Part shown: piece by piece, positions 7,721-9,603 of the stretch
How positions within the stretch are numbered: position 1 is the first letter of the stretch
Layout: every line of letters starts with the position of its first letter
NCBI GenBank assembly: GCA_002386465.1
Contig: DGIT01000065.1
Location: forward strand, 29,814-39,416
DNA length: 9,603 bases
Source of the DNA: Burkholderiales bacterium UBA4615
Lineage (GTDB): Bacteria; Pseudomonadota; Gammaproteobacteria; Burkholderiales; Burkholderiaceae_E
Direction: 5' to 3'
Position numbers and translations under genes: made by a program
The notes under the pieces: generated by a model
Database searches by the model: none
Told to the model about the DNA's origin: nothing
Seen by the model: only the letters and a program-made list of their open reading frames with translations

Positions 7721-7738
7721 CAGCAACGATTCAAAAAC
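7721..7738 (+). promoter_or_regulatory. Tandem heptamer direct repeat, candidate SARP operator (copy 2)
   Basis: CAGCAAC GATT CAAAAAC has the same 7-4-7 layout as copy 1 (7340-7357), with an identical GATT spacer and three substitutions in 18 bp. The preceding base (C) also matches. It lies 12 nt after the stop of the 94-residue gene and 67 nt before the hemoglobin start, so the hemoglobin probably has its own promoter controlled by the same factor as the 94-residue gene. Confidence 0.55.
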
Positions 7739-7762
7739 GCTCGACCAATCGCCTATTCATCT

Positions 7763-7783
7763 GCAGGTTCATGGCGAACCTGC
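7763..7783. repeat. Perfect 8-bp inverted repeat in the hemoglobin leader
   Basis: GCAGGTTC (7763-7770) and GAACCTGC (7776-7783) are perfect inverted repeats with a 5-nt loop (ATGGC), giving a stable hairpin in RNA. It ends 7 nt before the hemoglobin Shine-Dalgarno. There is no U-tract, which argues against an intrinsic terminator. It may be a protein-binding operator or an RNA structure that stabilises the message or tunes translation. Confidence 0.6.
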
Positions 7784-7790
7784 CCAACTC

Positions 7791-7796
7791 AAGGAG
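7791..7796 (+). promoter_or_regulatory. Shine-Dalgarno site of the truncated hemoglobin
   Basis: AAGGAG lies 9 nt before the ATG at 7806 and decides that start over the in-frame ATG at 7821. Confidence 0.7.
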
Positions 7797-7805
7797 CACA
7801 TCAAG

Positions 7806-8180
7806 ATGAACCAACCCACCATGACCACTCTGTACGAACGCCTCGGTCGCCGCGAAGGCATCACGCGGATCACTGCCGATCTGATGAAGAACCATCTGGC
7901 CAATCCGCTTGTGAACGCTCGCTACATGAGCAGCGAAGACCTCGAACGGGTTGAGCGCCGGGCGGTCGAATTTTTCTGTGCCGGCACGGGCGGACCTGAG
8001 ACCTATACCGGTAAGGACATGGTGGCGACGCACAAGGGCATGAACATCAATGAGCAGGAATTCATGAGCGTCATCGATGACGCGATGGATGCTCTGCAAA
8101 AAAACGGCATCGACGAATCAACACGTAACGAGGTGTTGGCCGTGCTGTGGTCAATGCGGCGTGAGGTGCTGCGGGTGTAA
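7806..8180 (+). CDS. Group 1 truncated hemoglobin
   Basis: This 124-residue heme protein has the 2-on-2 globin pattern: TLYERLGRREGI at the N-terminus (8-19), HLANPLVNARY (30-40), the EFFCAGTGGPETYTGKDM block (55-72), and ATHKGMNINEQEF (74-86). H76 is the expected proximal (F8) heme ligand. Length matches the family (about 120-130). The usual Tyr at helix position B10 seems to be Met27 by alignment to LANP, so ligand handling may differ from the classical NO-dioxygenating members. Roles known in the family are O2 or NO binding and NO detoxification; which applies here cannot be told. The gene has its own good ribosome site, a leader hairpin and a putative SARP-type operator, and is followed after 53 nt by an acyl-CoA-dehydrogenase-fold protein, likely in the same transcript. 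Confidence 0.92.
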   Translation: MNQPTMTTLYERLGRREGITRITADLMKNHLANPLVNARYMSSEDLERVERRAVEFFCAGTGGPETYTGKDMVATHKGMNINEQEFMSVIDDAMDALQKNGIDESTRNEVLAVLWSMRREVLRV

Positions 8181-8233
8181 CGACCGCGCGCCGCTGATCC
8201 TGGCAAGCCGCCCCAAACTCTGAGCACATCGCC

Positions 8234-9400
8234 ATGCCAAGCGTCCATTCGGTCGACGACCTCCACGCACGCCTGCCGACACTCCTCACCGAGGCCCGAT
8301 TGCGGGGCGCAGAGTTTGAATCAGCACGCCAAATTGCCCCTGACTTTGCCGACAGGCTCAAACAGGCCGGCGTGGCCCGTATGTTGATTCCGCAGGCGGT
8401 CGGGGGGCTTGGCTGCTCGCTGCCGGATTGGCTGGAAGTGATCATGCAGCTGGCTGAAGCCGATGCCTCCACGGCTTGGGTCAGCGCCCACGCAGGCATT
8501 TGCTCTGGACTGATTGCGGCTTCGGCCGATGTTCGCTTTCGCAACGAGGTGTTTGCCGATCCTCTGGCCTGCGTGTCCTGGAGCAATCTGCCGCGCGTAA
8601 CCGTGCAGGAGAACGAAGGCGGCTTGCAGATCAGCGGGAGTTGGTCATTCGTGTCGGGCTGCACGATGGCAAGCTTTGTCGGCGGCATGCTCGTACTGCC
8701 CCCGCTTCACGAAGGCGGGTCCCCGCGCCCGAAGGTAGCGCTCGTGCCAGTCGCAGAGGCCAGCATCGTGCAGACCTGGGACCCCATCGGGCTCGGCGGC
8801 ACCGGCAGTCATGATGTGCGCTTCGAAGATGTGTTTGTGCCGCACCATCGTACGTTTGCATGGCCGGCTGCGGCGCCAGCGGCTGATGTGGACTACCCGA
8901 CTAAGGCCTTTGTGCCCGGTACCTGGTTCATCTCAAACTGTGCCGCCGCCACGCATCTGGGCCTGGCGCGCCGCGCATTGGATGAAGCCCGCAATGAATT
9001 GCGAAACAAGCTCGAACGCTATAGCGGGCGACCCGTGCTGGAGCATCCGTCGATCCAGCGCAGTCTCGAATCGGCCGAGGGCTTGTGGTTTGCCTGTCGC
9101 GCCGGCCTGAGGGAAGCGCTGCGAGCGGTCTGGGAAAGCGCGATGCGCGGTGAGCCCTTGTCTCAGGAGCAGCGACTTGACATGCGTGTGGCCGCGGTCA
9201 CCGCCGTGCATCGCTCGACAGAGGTGGTACGCATGGCCTATGACGCCGCCGGCGCCAGCGCGATTCGCCGGGGCGGCGTGCTCGAGCGGCTGCTGCGCGA
9301 GGCGAACTGCCTCACGCATCACATTTCAGCCAGCCTGCCGTCGTATGAGAACACCGGGCGGGTGCGCTCAGGCGTGGATGCGTTGACCCTGCGTGTCTAG
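8234..9400 (+). CDS. Acyl-CoA-dehydrogenase-fold flavoprotein, probably a class D flavin monooxygenase
   Basis: The 388 residues follow the acyl-CoA dehydrogenase layout: an N-terminal helical domain (about 5-115, with GVARMLIPQAVGGLG and EADASTAWVSAHAG), a central beta domain (about 116-215, with LQISGSWSFVSGCTMA and WDPIGLGGTGSHDVRFEDVFVP), and a C-terminal helical domain ending in GGVLERLLREANCLTHHIS. The SGxWxFxSG signature and the late RxxNxxTHH stretch are typical of the two-component monooxygenases HsaA, HPAH C2 and DszC, in which a Ser (here likely S141) and a His (here H362 or H363) sit near the flavin. These enzymes need FMNH2 from a separate reductase, and none is in this window. 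The ATG at 8234 has a weak ribosome site. Proximity to sulfatase and dioxygenase genes makes a sulfur substrate possible, but an ordinary aromatic hydroxylase or a true dehydrogenase cannot be excluded. Confidence 0.8.
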   Translation: MPSVHSVDDLHARLPTLLTEARLRGAEFESARQIAPDFADRLKQAGVARMLIPQAVGGLGCSLPDWLEVIMQLAEADASTAWVSAHAGICSGLIAASADVRFRNEVFADPLACVSWSNLPRVTVQENEGGLQISGSWSFVSGCTMASFVGGMLVLPPLHEGGSPRPKVALVPVAEASIVQTWDPIGLGGTGSHDVRFEDVFVPHHRTFAWPAAAPAADVDYPTKAFVPGTWFISNCAAATHLGLARRALDEARNELRNKLERYSGRPVLEHPSIQRSLESAEGLWFACRAGLREALRAVWESAMRGEPLSQEQRLDMRVAAVTAVHRSTEVVRMAYDAAGASAIRRGGVLERLLREANCLTHHISASLPSYENTGRVRSGVDALTLRV

Positions 9401-9413
9401 ATCAGACTGCTGG

Positions 9414-9472
9414 GCCCCTACGCTTGACTGCGGACCTGTGCAGTCGCAGGTCGGTCAGGTCAAGCACGGGGC
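9414..9472. repeat. Nested imperfect hairpin downstream of the monooxygenase
   Basis: The outer arms are GCCCC-TAC-GCTTGAC (9414-9428) and GTCAAGC-AC-GGGGC (9459-9472), which pair over 12 bp around a small internal loop. Inside is a 6-bp perfect stem, GACCTG (9433-9438) with CAGGTC (9447-9452), and an 8-nt loop. It starts 14 nt after the monooxygenase stop, as expected of a transcript end. It is followed by ACACAAAAAAC rather than a T-run, so it is not a standard intrinsic terminator. It may protect the 3' end or form a structured leader for the next gene. Confidence 0.55.
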
Positions 9473-9541
9473 TGCACACAAAAAACTCTTGATAAGACAA
9501 ACGCCGGGCAGGTCCGCGCCAGCCGGCCCTCGGTGGATCTC

Positions 9542-9603
9542 ATGATCGCAGCCATTGCACTCGAATTCGGCTTTGCGCTTGCGATGCGCAATGTGTCGCC
9601 TCC
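9542..9603 (+). CDS. Possible start of a further gene, cut by the window edge
   Basis: An ATG at 9542 opens a frame (MIAAIALEFGFALAMRNVSP) that runs off the window, with GGTGGA 4 nt before it. Twenty codons are too few to judge coding, and two reverse-strand frames are also open through the window edge, so this is only a candidate. Confidence 0.2.
   Translation, partial: MIAAIALEFGFALAMRNVSP

Noticed and set aside
7109..7726. A 205-codon reverse-strand frame spanning the regulator start and the 94-residue gene
   Set aside because: It covers the leader with the direct repeats, runs into the regulator in a wrong frame, and has no protein-like motif; the regulator and the + strand gene explain the region better.
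9414..9490. Intrinsic terminator for the monooxygenase
   Set aside because: The hairpin is followed by an A-run, not a T-run, on the + strand; on the reverse strand no T-run follows the hairpin either.
9503..9527. Short inverted repeat GCCGG/CCGGC
   Set aside because: Five GC-only base pairs with a 15-nt loop are expected by chance in this composition.

Overview
The window is high-GC, densely coding bacterial DNA with no RNA genes, insertion sequences, CRISPR arrays or phage genes. Gene style (a TauD/TfdA-type dioxygenase, AtsA-like sulfatase, aerobic formylglycine-generating enzyme, acyl-CoA-dehydrogenase-fold monooxygenase) suggests a free-living aerobic proteobacterium, perhaps a betaproteobacterium. 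That placement is an impression from protein style, not a measurement.

Region 1 (3-4128, + strand) looks like an organosulfur locus. It starts with the C-terminal end of a large arylsulfatase cut by the window edge. An Fe(II)/2-oxoglutarate dioxygenase of the TauD/TfdA type follows. Next is a complete Cys-type sulfatase whose start codon overlaps the dioxygenase stop (ATGA), then a formylglycine-generating enzyme (FGE) with the diagnostic Cys-x4-Cys pair. The sulfatase and its maturase are therefore adjacent and probably co-transcribed. Neither has a visible export signal, so sulfate esters are probably cleaved in the cytoplasm, and the dioxygenase may add oxidative C-O-S or C-S cleavage.

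Region 2 (4120-7290, - strand) is a 1056-residue SARP-type regulator: winged helix, BTAD, NTPase and TPR-like repeats. Its 3' end overlaps the FGE 3' end by 9 bp, tail to tail.

Region 3 (7291-9400, + strand, divergent from the regulator) holds an unrecognised 94-residue protein, a group 1 truncated hemoglobin and an acyl-CoA-dehydrogenase-fold protein that looks like a class D flavin monooxygenase. The leaders of the first two share a near-identical element: two 7-bp half-sites with a 4-bp spacer (11-bp period), which is the arrangement known for SARP operators. Each copy is followed by a perfect inverted repeat, then a good Shine-Dalgarno and the start codon. The most interesting hypothesis here is that the divergent regulator controls this small-protein/hemoglobin/monooxygenase set through these sites.

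The right end (9401-9603) has a nested imperfect hairpin of about 59 nt without a U-tract, and possibly the first codons of another gene that runs off the window.
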